Part shown: in pieces, positions 25,951-34,500 of the stretch
Numbering within the stretch: position 1 is the stretch's first letter
Layout of the letters: each line of letters starts with the position of its first letter
The notes under the pieces: model-generated
What the model saw: only the letters and a program-made list of their open reading frames with translations
Told to the model about the DNA's origin: nothing
Database searches by the model: none
Position numbers and translations under genes: made by a program
Origin: Crocinitomicaceae bacterium TMED114
GTDB lineage: Bacteria; Bacteroidota; Bacteroidia; Flavobacteriales_D; Sanyastnellaceae
Length of the DNA stretch: 38,449 bases
NCBI GenBank assembly: GCA_002172485.2
Contig: NHFP02000005.1
Location: 303,992-342,440, forward strand
Direction: 5' to 3'

Positions 25951-27078
25951 TTACTCGACCCAGTCGGCGACGAAGACGTTGGTGGAACGCGTCCGGCCGT
26001 TGTTGCGGTTGGAGCTGAAGGCGATGCGCTTGCCGTCGGGCGAGAACATCGGGAAGCTGTCAAACGCGTTGTCGAAGGTGATCTGAACCGGCTCGTCGCC
26101 GTGGATGTCCGTCATGAAGATGTTGAACGGGAAGGCGCCTGTGACGTGGTTGGAGCTGAACAGGATGTGCTCTCCGTCAGGGTGGAAGTACGGGGCCCAG
26201 TTGGCGCCGCCGAGGTTGGTGATTTGGCGCTGCTCGCTGCCGTCCACTTTGGCTACGAAAAGCTCCATGGCGGTGGGTTGGACAAGTCCTTCAGAAAGGA
26301 GCTTGCGGTAGGCGTCGGCTTCCTCGCCCTCGGCCGGGCGGCTGGCGCGCCACACGAGGTATTGGCCGTCGGGGCTGAAGAAGGCGCCGCCGTCATAGCC
26401 GAGTTCGCTGGTGACCTGTTGGATGTTGCTGCCATCGATGTCGCAGGTGTAGAGCTCGAGGTCGCCGCTGCGGGTGCTGGTGAAGACCACTTTGTCGCCT
26501 TGCGGGCTGACCGTGGCTTCAGCATCGTAGCCTTCGCCACCAATGAAGAGGGCGGGTTCGCCGCCGCCTGCGCTGGCGGTGTAGATGTCGTAGGTGGGGT
26601 AGATGGGCCACACATATTCGCCTTTGGGGCCCCGGCGCGGCACCTCTGGACAAGCTGTGTCGGCCGCATGGGTGGAGGCGTAGACCACCGTCGTGTCTCC
26701 CGGCATGAAGTAGGCGCACGTGGTGCGGCCAAGTCCGGTGCTCACCGGAGCAGGCGGCGTCTCGGAAGGCGTGCCATCGGCGACGTCCATCACGTAAATC
26801 TGGTCACATTCCACGCCCCAGCCTGGATTGGTGGCCTGAAAGACCAGGCTTTTGCCGTCAAAGGACCAATAAGCCTCGGCGTTGTCTCCGCCGTAGGTCA
26901 GCTGACGTACGTTCTTCAGATGCACCTCTTCATCGTAGCCGCGGTCCAGGCTGTCCGGCAAATCCGTGGTGGTCGGTGCAACATCTTGCGAACCTGCTTC
27001 TGGAGCTGCGGTTTGACATGCAGTCACAAGCAGGACTCCGGCAAACGCAATGGCCGGGAAGGGGAAGGAGACGTTCAT
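25951..27078 (-). CDS. PD40/TolB-like beta-propeller lipoprotein
   Basis: A 375-residue protein with a lipobox ending VTAC (Cys21), so predicted to be membrane-anchored outside the cytoplasm. Six or so WD40-like PD40 units are seen, for example AYWSFDGKSLVF, ATVSPQGDKVVFTSTRSG, AFFSPDGQYLVW, PYFHPDGEHILFSSN and PMFSPDGKRIAFSSNRN. The propeller fills nearly the whole protein, so it probably binds protein or ligand and lacks its own enzyme domain. The ATG at 27078 is chosen for the signal peptide; the open frame upstream is antisense to the divergent M28 gene. The divergent pairing with an M28 peptidase lipoprotein suggests related extracellular function. Confidence 0.88.
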   Translation of the reverse strand: MNVSFPFPAIAFAGVLLVTACQTAAPEAGSQDVAPTTTDLPDSLDRGYDEEVHLKNVRQLTYGGDNAEAYWSFDGKSLVFQATNPGWGVECDQIYVMDVADGTPSETPPAPVSTGLGRTTCAYFMPGDTTVVYASTHAADTACPEVPRRGPKGEYVWPIYPTYDIYTASAGGGEPALFIGGEGYDAEATVSPQGDKVVFTSTRSGDLELYTCDIDGSNIQQVTSELGYDGGAFFSPDGQYLVWRASRPAEGEEADAYRKLLSEGLVQPTAMELFVAKVDGSEQRQITNLGGANWAPYFHPDGEHILFSSNHVTGAFPFNIFMTDIHGDEPVQITFDNAFDSFPMFSPDGKRIAFSSNRNNGRTRSTNVFVADWVE

Positions 27079-27094
27079 GGCGAAAAAAGCGACG

Positions 27095-27102
27095 CGAATG
27101 TA
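27095..27102 (-). promoter_or_regulatory. Candidate -7 element for the PD40-rluE-GH109 operon
   Basis: On the minus strand this reads TACATTCG, one mismatch from TAnnTTTG, 16 nt before the ATG at 27078. It lies in the 57-bp gap shared with the divergent M28 gene. No good -33 box was identified. Confidence 0.3.
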
Positions 27103-27135
27103 GAACTTCGCCTCTCCAACCGCGATTGCATTTCC

Positions 27136-28455
27136 ATGAATACCTCTCGTCTCGTCCTTGGCCTGTGCATTCTGCTGGGCGCATCCGCTTGTCAATCCGG
27201 CTCTGAAGGGGGCGCTGTGGTGGTCCGTGACCAAGGCACTGAAGCCAGTGTGGCCGCCCTGCGGTCCGATGTGGAGTCCCTGACCGCAGATGCTTTTGAG
27301 GGCAGAGAAACTGGACAACCAGGGGCTTATGCCGCGGGCGAATGGGTGGCCGGTCGCATGGCGGCGCTTGGATTGGTGGCTGCGGGAGACAGCGGTTACT
27401 TTCAGACGTTCCGCTACAAGCCGCACCCTCCGATGCAGGTGCATGGCGATACCCTCAAGACGATGGGCATGGCCACAGTCAACGAAGTGGTGGGCAAGAA
27501 TGTTTTGGCCGCCACGGCCGATCCAGCGGATTCATTGTCCAGATGGGGCGTGATTGGATGTCACCACGATCACCTCGGCTGGGGCGACGAAAACAGCCTG
27601 TGGCGGGGTGCTGCAGAGGGAGATTCGGCGATACACCCCGGCGCAGATGACAATGCCAGCGGTGTGGCCATGGTCCTTGAGTTGGCGTCCCGTCATGCCG
27701 TGGTCCCCATGACGCAGGTTCCATTGCTCATGGCCAGCTTCAGCGGAGAAGAGAAGGGACTGTGGGGATCGAATCACTACACCAATGAGGCCACGGTGGG
27801 TCTGGACAACATCGATTGGATGATCAACTTTGACATGGTCGGTCGGCTTCGCGGAGACACCTTGGCGGTGTATGGCAACGGCACCTCGCCAGTGTGGAAT
27901 GACATTCTGGAGACCTGCAATGCGACGGACGGGGCGGGGTTTGAACTGGTGCTGAGCGAGAGTGGGGTGGGGCCCTCCGATCACACGTCCTTCTATCTGG
28001 AGGACATTCCCGTCTTGCACTTTTTTACTGGCCAGCACGAGGAATATCACAAACCGACGGACACCGCCGACAAGTTGAACTATGAAGGCATGGTCCGCAT
28101 CGCCGATTTTGCAGCCTGCATCGTGCGGGAGTTGGGGGTACAGTATTCCATTCCGTTTACCAAGACAAAAGACAGTTCAAATGACGACACGCCCCGCTTC
28201 AAGGTGACGTTGGGTGTCGTTCCAGATTACCTCTTTTCGGGTACAGGAATGCGGATTGATGGTGTGAGCGAGAATCGTCCTGCAGCCAAAGCGGGCATGC
28301 AAAAAGGGGATGTCGTGGTGCGAATGGGAGACCATGAAGTCAATGACATGATGGGGTACATGGAGGGGCTCGCCATGTTTGATGAGGGGCAGGTGACTCC
28401 GGTCGAAGTCCAACGGGCTGGCGAAAGCCTGGTGCTCGACGTGACTTGGGACTGA
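27136..28455 (+). CDS. M28 family zinc peptidase lipoprotein with PDZ domain
   Basis: A 439-residue exported peptidase. The lipobox is GASAC (Cys19). Metal ligands of the M28 co-catalytic zinc site are present: His143 (GCHHDHLG), Asp171 (HPGADDNASG), Glu206 with catalytic base Glu205 (SGEEKGL), Asp233 (NFDMVG) and His305 (YHKPTDT). A C-terminal PDZ-like domain (about 355-439; GMRIDGVSENRPAAKAGMQKGD) probably binds substrate ends or regulates access. Family members are aminopeptidases or glutamate carboxypeptidase-like enzymes; the specificity here is unknown. The stop codon is immediately followed by the rnpB promoter. Confidence 0.95.
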   Translation: MNTSRLVLGLCILLGASACQSGSEGGAVVVRDQGTEASVAALRSDVESLTADAFEGRETGQPGAYAAGEWVAGRMAALGLVAAGDSGYFQTFRYKPHPPMQVHGDTLKTMGMATVNEVVGKNVLAATADPADSLSRWGVIGCHHDHLGWGDENSLWRGAAEGDSAIHPGADDNASGVAMVLELASRHAVVPMTQVPLLMASFSGEEKGLWGSNHYTNEATVGLDNIDWMINFDMVGRLRGDTLAVYGNGTSPVWNDILETCNATDGAGFELVLSESGVGPSDHTSFYLEDIPVLHFFTGQHEEYHKPTDTADKLNYEGMVRIADFAACIVRELGVQYSIPFTKTKDSSNDDTPRFKVTLGVVPDYLFSGTGMRIDGVSENRPAAKAGMQKGDVVVRMGDHEVNDMMGYMEGLAMFDEGQVTPVEVQRAGESLVLDVTWD

Positions 28456-28456
28456 G

Positions 28457-28464
28457 TATCTTTG
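28457..28464 (+). promoter_or_regulatory. rnpB -7 promoter element
   Basis: TATCTTTG matches the Bacteroidota -7 consensus TAnnTTTG exactly. It begins 2 nt after the M28 gene's stop and ends 4 nt before the first P1 base of RNase P RNA at 28469, which is the expected distance to a transcription start. No clear -33 box is visible inside the M28 coding end. Confidence 0.65.
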
Positions 28465-28468
28465 GCGC

Positions 28469-28803
28469 TCAAGGTGTTCCACCGCGCCAGTCTTCGGGCT
28501 GGTGAGGAAAGTCCGGACAGCAGAGGGTACCGTACTTCTTGAAAGGGAAGGCGCCCGCAAGGGTGACAGACAGTGCTTCAGAAATTCAGACCGCCGATGG
28601 CCCTCGGGCACAGGCAAGGGTGAGAAGGTGGGGTAAGAGCCCACCAGCGTGTTGGGTGACCGCACGGCTTGGGTAAACCTTTCGGGCTGCAAGACCATGT
28701 ATACCAGTGTTTGAGGACGACCCGTCCGATGCTGGAGGGTAGGTTGCGTTAGATCAATGGTGGAAAGTCCCTCGGGACTACAGAATCCGGCTTACAGCCT
28801 TGA
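28469..28803 (+). ncRNA. rnpB: RNase P RNA, bacterial type A
   Basis: The catalytic RNA that matures tRNA 5' ends. Conserved blocks are clear: GAGGAAAGTCC (28504-28514) and ACAGAATCCGGCT (28780-28792) form the P4 core region, and GGTAAGAGCCCACC near 28633 is the J11/12 region. The ends were set by P1 pairing: TCAAGG at 28469-28474 with CCTTGA at 28798-28803. A strong terminator follows within a few bases and a consensus -7 element precedes it, so it is its own transcription unit. Confidence 0.97.
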
Positions 28804-28805
28804 CG

Positions 28806-28841
28806 TCCCCGGGGCCATGCCCCGGGGATTTGTTTGTTTTT
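28806..28841 (+). terminator. rho-independent terminator of rnpB
   Basis: The 9-bp perfect stem CCCCGGGGC/GCCCCGGGG (28807-28815 and 28819-28827) has a 3-nt CAT loop and is followed by the T-rich ATTTGTTTGTTTTT. Confidence 0.88.
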
Positions 28842-28890
28842 GCAATACACTTCGGATGGGATTGCAATACATGATGTTGATTTGCAGTGC
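28840..28890 (+). repeat. Spaced direct repeats upstream of the H1-like gene
   Basis: TTGCAATACA occurs at 28840-28849 and again, identical, at 28862-28871 (22 nt apart). A degenerate third copy, TTGCAGTGC, is at 28882-28890 (20 nt further). Two-turn spacing on one DNA face, in the 127-bp gap before the ATG at 28931, suggests operator sites, possibly for autoregulation by the DNA-binding product. The regulator is unknown. Confidence 0.5.
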
Positions 28891-28930
28891 CTAGCAAATA
28901 GAAAACGACGTATTTCACCACACATCGCCC

Positions 28931-29737
28931 ATGGCAAAAAAATCAGCCATTACTCTGGACGCCAGTGAGCTTCAGCAAATTCGAAGCTTCTACGAACAGG
29001 AGCGCATTCAATTGGCAGCCCGTCTGCAGCATGTGGACCAAATCATTGCCCGGTTGGGCGGGGCATCGATGCCCATCTCGGGTTTGGCGGTTCCCAAGAC
29101 CTCCTCAGCTCCAGCTCTAGCAACTGCGGCTCCGGCAAGGCGAGGCCCAGGTCGCCCTCGAAAATCAGAAGCACCTGCTGAACCTAAAAAGAGAGCAGGT
29201 CGTCCAAAGAAGCGGGGACCCAAGAGCGTTTGGGGCAACTTCATCTTGCGTCGTCTCCGCCAGTGCGACCGTCCATTGAGCTATGCGGAATTGGTCCGAG
29301 ACGCCATGGTCCTGAACAACCTGCCGGCTGAGAAGGAGAAGAATGCCAAGGCCAGCGTGTTGAATGCGGCATTTCGTCTGCGCAACACGCTGAATAAGAT
29401 TGACACGGTTGGACTGCCTGGAAAGAAGGAAAAGTTCCTCGTTCTCAAGTCTTGGATGAATGCAGAGGACGGCCTCAGGGCTCCTTATGACAAGTTGTTT
29501 GAGACGGTGGCATCCAAGCCCATGGACGATCGCGGCAGACAGCCACGTCGTCCTTCAGCTGCGGTGGAGTCCAAGGCTCCGGCGCGCAAGTCCGCAGCCA
29601 AGAAGGCGGCAGCAAAGCCTGCGGCCAAAAAGGCTCCGGCGCGCAAGTCCGCAGCCAAGAAGGCGGCAGCAAAGCCTGCGGCCAAAAAGGCTCCAGCACG
29701 TAAGCCCGCAGCCAAGCGGACCACAAAAAAGGCCTGA
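28931..29737 (+). CDS. AT-hook / histone H1-like DNA-binding protein
   Basis: A 268-residue basic protein. The N-terminus (about 1-45) is a predicted helical hairpin. Two AT-hook-like cores follow: RRGPGRPRK and KRAGRPKKRG. The middle (about 100-180; SVWGNFILRRLRQCDRPLSYAELV...) looks like a winged-helix-type DNA-binding unit; this is inferred. The C-terminus is a Lys/Ala/Pro tail made of a 19-residue repeat KAPARKSAAKKAAAKPAAK, as in histone H1-like and AlgP-like proteins. It is probably a nucleoid-associated protein or global regulator. It stands alone between the rnpB terminator and its own terminator at 29758-29788. Confidence 0.85.
   Translation: MAKKSAITLDASELQQIRSFYEQERIQLAARLQHVDQIIARLGGASMPISGLAVPKTSSAPALATAAPARRGPGRPRKSEAPAEPKKRAGRPKKRGPKSVWGNFILRRLRQCDRPLSYAELVRDAMVLNNLPAEKEKNAKASVLNAAFRLRNTLNKIDTVGLPGKKEKFLVLKSWMNAEDGLRAPYDKLFETVASKPMDDRGRQPRRPSAAVESKAPARKSAAKKAAAKPAAKKAPARKSAAKKAAAKPAAKKAPARKPAAKRTTKKA
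29573..29716 (+). repeat. 57-bp tandem repeat in the H1-like tail
   Basis: Two copies of a 57-bp unit (29573-29629 and 29630-29686), identical as read by eye, are followed by a partial diverged third copy (29687-29716). They encode the KAPARK...AAK tail. Near-zero divergence means recent expansion or homogenisation, so the copy number may vary between strains. Confidence 0.9.
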
Positions 29738-29757
29738 CCAAGAGCGGATACCTCCAA

Positions 29758-29788
29758 CGAAAAAGGGCGCCTCATGGCGCCCTTTTTC
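29758..29788. terminator. Bidirectional rho-independent terminator
   Basis: The 10-bp stem AAAGGGCGCC/GGCGCCCTTT (29762-29771 and 29776-29785) has a TCAT loop. An A-run before and a T-run after make it work on both strands. It closes the H1-like gene (+) and pruA (-). Confidence 0.9.
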
Positions 29789-29806
29789 ATGTGCGAAAGT
29801 CCCTTC

Positions 29807-31438
29807 TCAGTTTTGGTGGAAAGGGTAGCGGTAGTTGCGGGGAGGTGTCAGGGTTTCCTTGATGGTCCGAGGGCTGACCCAGCGCAACAGATTCAAGTAA
29901 GACCCAGCCTTGTCGTTGGTTCCAGAACCACGGGCACCTCCAAATGGCTGCTGTCCCACAACGGCTCCGGTTGGCTTGTCGTTGATGTAGAAGTTGCCAG
30001 CGGCATTCTCCAAGGCGCGCATGGCGTCATCGATGGCGTAGCGTTCCCGGGCAAACACAGCGCCAGTCAGGGCGTATTCGCTGGTGGAGTCGACCATTTC
30101 CAATGCGGCGTCGAAATCGTCAGCAGGGTAGACATACAAGGTCACCACCGGTCCGAAGATCTCCTCCTCCATGGTTTTGAAGTGCGGGGTTTTCGCAAGG
30201 ACCACGGTGGGCTCGACGAAATAGCCGACGCTGTCATCACATCCACCACCACACAGAATCTCCGCATCGTCGCTGTTCCTGGCAAAGTCGATGTAGCCTT
30301 GGATTTTGTCGAAGGAGCGGCGGCTGATCACGGCTCCCACGAAGTTGGTCGGATCGCCAGGAGTGCCCACCTTGAGCGTGCCCACTTCAGCAACCAGCTT
30401 TTCTTGGATCTCAGGCCACAAGTTGTCCGGGAGGTAGACGCGGCTTGCAGCGCTGCACTTCTGCCCCTGGAATTCAAAGGCTCCGCGAACGATGCCGGTC
30501 ACCACCTCGTCCGCGTTGGCTGAGCGGTGTGCCAGGATGAAGTCCTTTCCGCCAGTCTCACCCACAATGCGGGGGTAAGTCTTGTAATTGGCGATGTTTT
30601 CACCGATGGTCTTCCAGAGATGGCGGAAGACACCCGTGCTGCCCGTGAAGTGCAATCCGGAGAAGTCCGGGTGGTTGAACACGACGTCTCCAGCCACAGG
30701 CCCATCCACGGTCACGAGGTTGATGACGCCTTCCGGCAGGCCCGCTTCGTGCAGCAGCTCCATGATGACATGGGCGGAGTAGATCTGCTCATCGGAAGGT
30801 TTCCACACCACGACATTCCCCATCAGCGCAGCGGAAATGGGCAGGTTGCCCGCGATGGCGGTGAAGTTGAATGGGGTAATGGCAAAGACGAATCCCTCGA
30901 GGGCGCGGTATTCCAGACGGTTCCAAATGCCGGGTGCACTTTCAGGTTGCTGGGCGTAGATCTCTTGCGCAAAGTGGCAGTTGAACCGCAGGAAGTCGAT
31001 GAATTCACAAGCGGCATCGATTTCTGCCTGGTGCAGGTTCTTGCCCTGACCCAGCATGGTGGCCGCATTGATTCGCGTGCGCCAAGGACCAGCGAGCATT
31101 TCAGCTGCCCGCAGGAAAATGCTGGCGCGTTGTTCCCAGCTGAGCGCCGCCCAACCGGTTCGGGCTTCAAGGGCGGCATCGATGGCCGCGCGAACGTGAT
31201 CGGCAGTACCAAAGTGTGCATGGCCAATGACGCGTTGGTGGTCATGCGGTGGAGTGAGGGGGCGGTGGTCGTCGGTGGTGACGTTGCGGCCGCCAATGAC
31301 CATGGGGACCGAGACCGGCTCCTGGTTCAGCATGCGCTCATATTCTGCGAGCTGTGCTTCGCGTTCAGGGCTGCCTGGGCCGTAGCTCAAAACCGGCTCG
31401 TTCTCCGGATAGGGGACTTGAAAGAATGCGTTGGGCAT
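29807..31438 (-). CDS. pruA: L-glutamate gamma-semialdehyde dehydrogenase (P5C dehydrogenase)
   Basis: A 543-residue NAD-dependent aldehyde dehydrogenase of proline catabolism, converting glutamate semialdehyde (from 1-pyrroline-5-carboxylate) to glutamate. The catalytic Cys328 is in GQKCSAAS and the general base Glu294 in VGETGGKD. ITPFNFTAIAGNLP (187-200), WKPSD, FTGSTGVF and the C-terminal NDKPTGAVVGQQPFGG block are specific to the PruA subfamily. The length equals stand-alone PruA; it is not fused to PutA. The ATG at 31438 gives the family-typical N-terminus MPNAFFQVPYPENEPVLSY. It is transcribed alone from a near-consensus promoter and ends at a shared terminator. proline dehydrogenase (putA) is not in this window. 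Confidence 0.97.
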   Translation of the reverse strand: MPNAFFQVPYPENEPVLSYGPGSPEREAQLAEYERMLNQEPVSVPMVIGGRNVTTDDHRPLTPPHDHQRVIGHAHFGTADHVRAAIDAALEARTGWAALSWEQRASIFLRAAEMLAGPWRTRINAATMLGQGKNLHQAEIDAACEFIDFLRFNCHFAQEIYAQQPESAPGIWNRLEYRALEGFVFAITPFNFTAIAGNLPISAALMGNVVVWKPSDEQIYSAHVIMELLHEAGLPEGVINLVTVDGPVAGDVVFNHPDFSGLHFTGSTGVFRHLWKTIGENIANYKTYPRIVGETGGKDFILAHRSANADEVVTGIVRGAFEFQGQKCSAASRVYLPDNLWPEIQEKLVAEVGTLKVGTPGDPTNFVGAVISRRSFDKIQGYIDFARNSDDAEILCGGGCDDSVGYFVEPTVVLAKTPHFKTMEEEIFGPVVTLYVYPADDFDAALEMVDSTSEYALTGAVFARERYAIDDAMRALENAAGNFYINDKPTGAVVGQQPFGGARGSGTNDKAGSYLNLLRWVSPRTIKETLTPPRNYRYPFHQN

Positions 31439-31456
31439 GGATGTTCGTTCTGGCGG

Positions 31457-31486
31457 CAAAGGTAGAGGTCAGCCCAAGCGACCAAA
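31457..31486 (-). promoter_or_regulatory. pruA promoter (-33 TTTG / -7 TACCTTTG)
   Basis: On the minus strand TTTG (31486-31483), an 18-nt spacer and TACCTTTG (31464-31457) match the Bacteroidota consensus TTTG-N17-23-TAnnTTTG. Transcription would start near 31450, about 12 nt before the ATG. This is the best promoter in the window. Confidence 0.75.
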
Positions 31487-31561
31487 GGGTCAGGCCATTC
31501 CTGTTGAAAACACCGGCGATTCTGACACGGAGAATGCCCGTTGCGCCTGAATTTGCCGAAC

Positions 31562-34500
31562 ATGAGGCGCCGACGGGTCGGTCAAGTGTTCCAAAGCGTG
31601 AAATCCGTTGGATTCCGCGTGGTGTGGCTGTGCTGGTTGGCCGGACCGTGGTCTTTGACAGCGCAAGAGACTGACCTCGACGCCGTTCGCGAGCGGGCGG
31701 AAGCCCATTACCAGACAGGGCGATGGTTGGAGGCCTTGGCGGATTTTGAACGGTTGGTCAGTCTGTATCCTGAAGAGGGTTGTCTACATGGAAGGTTGGC
31801 CGGCTGCGCATTGCGCGAGCCAGGAAGGTTGTCCATGGCACGTCGCCACTTGCGCATTGCCATTCGCAAAGCATGCTCTGACGTCGACTTGGAGTTCCAC
31901 AGGGCGCGGCTGGCTCAGTTGGAATACGACTTTGATCGAGCCGCAGACTTGTACACCGCGTATTTGGCAACGGCTGGAAAAAAGGCCCGGTTTGGTGAGG
32001 AAGCCAATACGGCATCCATGATGTGCCAAGCGGTTCAATGGTCACCGGACGAAGCGGTTGGCTTGCAGGTGTTGGATCGCATCCCCGCAGATCCAGACGC
32101 AGCCTTCCGATTCTATCGACCGGAAACCCCCGGGTTGCGGTTGGTCTCTGTCCCTGCCTATTTGCGTTCCAAAGCCGATGCCAAGGTCGAGGCGGGGCGA
32201 ATGGCTTTTCATGATGGAGACACCTTGCTGGTTTACGGCTCCCTCGGGAAGAACGGCAAAAATGGCTGGGACCTGGTCAGCATCAGAATGGAAGCCGGAG
32301 GGTTCGGTGAACCGATTCCCTTGGGGGACTCCATCAACACGGCTTTCAATGAGCGCGATGCCTTTTTGAGTCAGGATGGCATTCTCTATTTCTCCTCGGA
32401 CCGTCCCGGAGGATTGGGTGGCTATGACATCTACGCCATTCCCTGGTCCGGCGCCGCTTTCGCTGGACAACCCGAGCGGTTGCCATTTCCCATCAATTCC
32501 GTCAATGATGATGCCTTTTTCATTCCAGAGCCAGATGGAGGTGCTTGGTTTGCTTCGAATCGCGCGGCGTCCGATGGCCAAGTGCATGCCTTTCGGGTGG
32601 CATTGCAGGACAAGCCTTTTGAAGCGGGCACCGTGGCGTGGATCGAGGAGAAGGTTGAAACCGCGGGGTTGTCCTTGCGGGTATACCAGCAGGGAGACAT
32701 TCTCCAAGAGGTTGGATTGGCAGGTGCGGAGTCAGGGCACCTGTTGTTGAATCCTGCTTCTTCCGATGAGGGTGTGAGGGTGGCCCTTGTCAACCGCAAC
32801 GGGGACATCGTAGCAGAGACATTCGGCGCAGCAGACGGGGCATGGGAGCTCCGAAAGGAGGGTCGCGGTTGGAATTTCTCCGAGAGGGTACAGCCCGATT
32901 GGGCCATGGTGGCGAATCTGCAGGCCGATGGGCAAGGTTTGGGTGCTGCAGGGACCCCGTCCGCAGGCCAGGGTGACCAAGGATCGCCATTGGCTTGGGG
33001 AACCTGGGTGCAAAATCGCAGGTCTCCAGAGCCACAGGCTGACAATGTCGCCTTGGTCGCAGGGGAAGCGGAGGAGGCCGAGGACGTTGAGGACGCGAGT
33101 CAGGCCGAGGTGGTCTCTGACCTGCCAGTGCAGGAAACCCTGCCTCCGAACGAATCGTCACCTGAATCGATCGAGGTCAATGGCCTGACAGAGAGTGCGT
33201 TGCCCGAAAGAACGGCAGAGGAGTGGGCTGCAGTCATTCCCAAACCCGCAGAATATGATCGTCTGAGGGCTGACAATCCAGAATTGGTCACCCAAATCCA
33301 GGAACAAGCCACACAAAAGCTCCTTGCCGTAGAGCAATCGTTTTTGGACAACCCGGATATGGCGCAGGCTGGCGAGGTGTATGATGCCTTGGACGTTGTT
33401 CAAGGTTGGATGTCGGATGTTCACGCGGCTTTGCCGAGTGCAAAGGTTGACTTGGATACTGACGGCATTCGTGTCATGCTGGACAATTGGAGTGAAGCCG
33501 TTCAGTCCGCAGAGAAAGCAGACCTCGCCGAACTCGCAGAAGATGCTGTGCTGGCCGAGCGCAGAGAAAAGTTGGCCATCCGCGAATTGCAGCGCAATGG
33601 CGGTCCAGCATGGAATGAGCTTACGCGCCGATGGGCAGATCATCGCGCCGCGCAGGCATCTAATGGAGCCGACTTCGGCACGACAGACTGGACGATGGAG
33701 GAGGGGGATCAGCTGTTTTTGGATGTGGATGCCGTGTTGTCTTCGGGCAAAGGGGTGTGGTCGCGAAAAGAGCTGGCAGGTTGGCGTGGGGACTGGCTGG
33801 ACCGACAACGCCGGCAATGGCAAGCCCATGAGGCATTGTGGGAATCTGAGAGAGAAGCCATACTGAAGTCGCAGACCGACATGGCGGATGCCACTTCGGC
33901 CCCGGGCGAGGGTGCCCAGAACGAAGGTGAAGTGAGGTTCGAAGCATTGGAAGATCCCTTGGGTGAGGATGGGTCCGAGGCCTTGGTTGGGTATGGGTTT
34001 CGAAGTGGATTGAATGCAGAGCGCTCCATACCGATGGCGACTTGGCGCAAGGAGATGGCCCGAGATGTGAGCGGGAATGAAGAGGTGGAAAAGGCTTGGC
34101 GGCGGTTTGCTTCAGCAGCTGGCCGTTCGGCTGTCCCACAAATTGAGAACGCTCGGGACTTGATGGCATTGGATGAAAAAGTCGCCAGCCGTTGGGTTGA
34201 CCTGCGGCAAGCCATGCTGGAGGCATGGGAAATTGGTCTCACAGAGCGCTCGGCCAATGGGCAAATTGAATCGGAAGCGGAGTTGGAGGAATGGCGCGCT
34301 TCAGGTGCTTTGAAGGACAATTCGGAATGGAAGGCATTGGAGTTGGCTTTGTCTGAATTGGACATGGCTTGGAAATCCATGGAGGGGGCGAGGACCACTG
34401 CATCTGAATTGCGCTCCACAGAGGACAAATGGGATCAACAAGAAGTGTGGTTAGCAGCGGGTCTGAAGCGGGCTGAAGCAGCGCAGCGCGTCCAAGCCAT

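Noticed and set aside
26101-27135. Long plus-strand frame joined to the M28 peptidase
   Set aside because: It is antisense to the PD40 lipoprotein; the M28 lipobox begins just after the ATG at 27136.
28177-28698. Minus-strand frame across the M28 3' end and rnpB
   Set aside because: It overlaps a certain RNA gene and has no domain.
28804-28930. Possible small RNA or tRNA between rnpB and the H1-like gene
   Set aside because: No cloverleaf or second terminator; only the spaced direct repeats stand out.
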